Position numbers and translations under genes: made by a program
The notes under the pieces: generated by a model
The model's input: the letters and a program-made list of their open reading frames with translations, nothing else
What the model was told of the DNA's origin: nothing
The model's database searches: none
Assembly: GCA_005889445.1 (NCBI GenBank)
Contig: VBGS01000075.1
Coordinates: forward strand, 1 to 7,776
Source: Chloroflexota bacterium
GTDB taxonomy: Bacteria > Chloroflexota > Limnocylindria > P2-11E
Reading direction: 5' to 3'
DNA length: 7,776 nucleotides
Part shown: positions 6,052 to 7,776 of the stretch, piece after piece
Layout: the number at the start of each line of letters is the position of its first letter
Numbering within the stretch: position 1 is the stretch's first letter

Positions 6052-7505
6052 AGTTCCGGGCTGTCCGTCCAACGCAGCTGGGGAGCGTCGACGCGATCGT
6101 TGTGCCGCTCTTCGCGGCCACGCCTCCTCCCACGTGGCTCTCTCGCGCGACGCGGGCCGCGATCGCCCGCCTCCAAAAGACGGAGCACGAGACGACGCGG
6201 CTCTACGCGATCAACACGCTGCACGGAGAGCCGCGCGTGGTGCTCGTCGGCGGCGGTAAGCCGACCGACGTCGACGCCGAACGCGCGCGGAATATCGCCA
6301 GCGCCGGGATCAGGGCGCTCTGGCGATCGTCTCTGCGCAAAGTCGCTTTCGGGCTGTCGGCCGGAACGATCAGCGACGAGCGCGCGGCGCAGGCTGTGGT
6401 CGAGGGGGTCCTCTACGGAATGTGGCGACCGGAGGTCTATCGGACTCGCGAGGACGAGCACCGCCTGCCGCAGATCGAGAGCGTGACGCTCGTGACCGAT
6501 CGGCCTGTGGGCGACGCGATCGCGCGCGGCACCGCGATCGGCGACGCGACCAACAACGCCCGCCGCATGGCGAACGAGCCCGCGAACCGCATGACGCCGC
6601 GGCTCGTCGCCGACGCGGCGAGAGCCCTCGCCAAGGAAGCCGGCGTGAAGATCGAGGTCCTCGACCGCGAACGCTGCCGGGCGCTGGGCATGGAGAGCTA
6701 CCTTTCCGTGGCCCAGGGCAGCCACGAGCCGCCGCAGTTCATCGTCATGCGGCACAAGGGCCGTGGCGGGAACGGGTACGACCTCGGGCTCGTCGGCAAG
6801 GGCATCACCTTCGACTCGGGCGGTATTTCGATCAAGCCCGCCGACAACATGCATCACATGAAAGCGGACATGACCGGCGCGGCGTCGGTGATCGCGGCGG
6901 TCGCCGCCATCGCGAAGCTCGGCATAAAGGCGAACGTCATTGCGGTCGCCCCGTGCACGGAAAACCTGCCCGGGGGTGGCGCGACCAAGCCGGGCGACGT
7001 CTTCAAGGCGATGAGCGGGCGGACCGTCGAGGTGATCAACACCGACGCCGAGGGCCGGCTTGTCCTGGTCGACGGCATCACGTATGCCCAGCGCGAGGGC
7101 GCGAAGCGCGTCGTCGACGTCGCGACCCTGACCGGCTCGATCGCGGTCGCCCTCGGGAACCACTTCAGTGGTCTCTTCGGAAAGCCCGGCTCGTTCGTCG
7201 ACGCGATCCGCGCCACCGCGACCGAGGCGGGGGACCGGGTCTGGCCGATGCCGCTCACCGACGAGTACCGCGACGAGATAAAGGGTGAGGTCGCCGACAT
7301 CCGCAACAGCGCCGGCCGTCTGGGAGGCGCGATCACGGCCGCGGCGTTCCTCGACTCGGCCGTGGAGGACGGAACGGAGTGGGCGCATCTCGACATCGCC
7401 GGGACCTTCTGGTTCGAGCGCGACCGGCCACAGGCTCCGAAGGGGCCGCAGGGGCCGATCGTCAGGACCCTCGTCGCACTTGCGGAGCGGTACGCGAAGG
7501 ACTGA
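6048..7505 (+). CDS. pepA: leucyl aminopeptidase, M17 family
   Basis: The product is 485 residues, normal for the family (about 480-500). Residues 1 to about 150 are the variable N-terminal macro-like domain; about 155-485 is the catalytic M17 domain. Signature motifs are VGKGITFDSGGISIKP at 249-264, MKADMTGAASV at 271-281, and NTDAEGRLVL at 331-340. The two-metal ligands are all present with the E. coli PepA spacing: Lys251, Asp256, Asp274, Asp333 and Glu335; catalytic Lys263 and Arg337 are also present. It should be a cytosolic hexamer cleaving N-terminal residues from peptides. ATG 6048 overlaps the selB stop by 4 bp and has a good Shine-Dalgarno, GAGGTG at 6037-6042, 5 nt upstream. It therefore can be translated independently as well as coupled. 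The link to the selenocysteine genes looks positional; no in-frame UGA suggests it is a selenoprotein. Confidence 0.97.
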   Translation: MKFRAVRPTQLGSVDAIVVPLFAATPPPTWLSRATRAAIARLQKTEHETTRLYAINTLHGEPRVVLVGGGKPTDVDAERARNIASAGIRALWRSSLRKVAFGLSAGTISDERAAQAVVEGVLYGMWRPEVYRTREDEHRLPQIESVTLVTDRPVGDAIARGTAIGDATNNARRMANEPANRMTPRLVADAARALAKEAGVKIEVLDRERCRALGMESYLSVAQGSHEPPQFIVMRHKGRGGNGYDLGLVGKGITFDSGGISIKPADNMHHMKADMTGAASVIAAVAAIAKLGIKANVIAVAPCTENLPGGGATKPGDVFKAMSGRTVEVINTDAEGRLVLVDGITYAQREGAKRVVDVATLTGSIAVALGNHFSGLFGKPGSFVDAIRATATEAGDRVWPMPLTDEYRDEIKGEVADIRNSAGRLGGAITAAAFLDSAVEDGTEWAHLDIAGTFWFERDRPQAPKGPQGPIVRTLVALAERYAKD

Positions 7506-7507
7506 GA

Positions 7508-7525
7508 ATAGAACACATGGTCTAT
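7508..7525. promoter_or_regulatory. imperfect palindrome downstream of pepA (candidate operator or promoter region)
   Basis: ATAGAACACATGGTCTAT is an 18-bp imperfect palindrome in which 7 of 9 half-site positions are complementary. It sits in a locally AT-richer stretch just 2 bp after the pepA stop and upstream of the helicase gene. It could be a regulator site or part of a promoter for the helicase; I cannot identify a convincing -35/-10 pair. The call is based on symmetry and placement only. Confidence 0.25.
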
Positions 7526-7553
7526 CGCCGCGCTGACGGTGGCCCGCGGCGAT
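7524..7553 (+). promoter_or_regulatory. hairpin enclosing the helicase ribosome-binding region and start codon
   Basis: ATCGCCGCG at 7524-7532 and CGCGGCGAT at 7545-7553 form a perfect 9-bp stem with a 12-nt loop. The right arm includes the first two bases of the helicase ATG (7552-7554). The loop contains most of a weak Shine-Dalgarno-like GGTGG (7538-7542). No T-run follows, so it does not look like a terminator for pepA. It might limit helicase translation or separate it from the upstream run; this is an inference. Confidence 0.35.
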
Positions 7554-7776
7554 GACGGAGCAGCTGAGCTTCCGGCTCGCCGAGCCGAAGCCCGACATTC
7601 TGGGAACGCTCACGCCCGAGCAGCGACGCGCCGTCGAACACGGGGACGGGCCGCTCCTCGTGGTCGCGGGCGCGGGGACGGGGAAGACCCACGTCCTGAC
7701 CGCGCGGATCGTTCACCTCATCTCATCGGGCCTGGCCAAGCCGCACGAGATCCTGGCGGTGACGTTCACCGAGCGC
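7552..7776 (+). CDS. UvrD/Rep-family (superfamily 1) ATP-dependent DNA helicase, 3' end outside window
   Basis: Only the first 75 codons are in the window; the frame runs off the right edge. Three SF1A helicase elements are visible in order: a Q-motif, LTPEQRRAV at 20-28; Walker A, AGAGTGKT at 39-46; and the start of motif Ia, AVTFTER at 69-75. The family moves 3' to 5' on single-stranded DNA and works in repair and replication restart. TFTER rather than TFTNKAA at motif Ia leans toward UvrD-like or AddA/RecB-like nuclease-linked helicases, but the subgroup cannot be settled from this fragment. ATG 7552 is preceded by a weak GGTGG 9 nt upstream, and the start lies within a hairpin. It is 46 bp after pepA, so it may be co-transcribed or have its own promoter. 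Confidence 0.9.
   Translation, partial: MTEQLSFRLAEPKPDILGTLTPEQRRAVEHGDGPLLVVAGAGTGKTHVLTARIVHLISSGLAKPHEILAVTFTER

Noticed and set aside
5943..7613. 556-codon open frame on the minus strand across pepA
   Set aside because: It lies antisense to a pepA with every catalytic residue in place. Its translation is Arg/Asp/Val-rich with no recognisable domain, typical of shadow frames in GC-rich DNA.
1..7776. CRISPR arrays, tRNA/rRNA genes, insertion sequences or prophage genes
   Set aside because: I looked for direct repeats, tRNA-like cloverleaf cores, transposase motifs and terminal repeats and saw none. selC (tRNA-Sec) is not recognisable here either.

Overview
The window is a GC-rich (roughly 70%), densely packed stretch of bacterial chromosome. 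Codons favour G/C in third position. Start codons include GTG, several genes overlap by 4 bp, and some starts lack a clear Shine-Dalgarno. A DUF4446 protein followed by a lipid kinase, a small C-terminally anchored membrane protein divergent from DUF4446, and a selA-selB locus beside pepA suggest a high-GC Chloroflexota-like lineage (for example Limnocylindria). That placement is inferred from gene content, not proven. No tRNA, rRNA, CRISPR array, insertion sequence or prophage gene was recognised.

Layout: (1) positions 2-649, + strand, the 3' part of a MOSC-domain gene cut by the window edge. (2) 669-986, - strand, a small membrane protein of unknown function, convergent with the MOSC gene. 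(3) 987-1025, a 39-bp divergent intergenic region with a perfect 8-bp inverted repeat. (4) 1026-7505, + strand, a tight six-gene run: DUF4446 protein, diacylglycerol-kinase-family lipid kinase, selA (broken), ridA, selB, pepA. Most junctions are GTGA or ATGA overlaps, which suggests one transcript with translational coupling. (5) 7506-7551, a short, locally AT-richer gap with two dyads. (6) 7552-end, the first 75 codons of a UvrD/Rep-type (superfamily 1) DNA helicase.

The functional core is the selenocysteine pair. SelA converts seryl-tRNA(Sec) to selenocysteinyl-tRNA(Sec), and SelB is the elongation factor that delivers it at UGA codons. selB looks fully intact, with all GTPase motifs and the last winged helix. 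selA, as given, carries a frameshift combined with the apparent loss of about 24 codons just after the PLP-lysine motif. This is either a real inactivating deletion or an assembly/sequence error. Between them sits ridA, encoding a 2-aminoacrylate deaminase. The placement is suggestive because SelA chemistry passes through an aminoacrylyl-tRNA intermediate.
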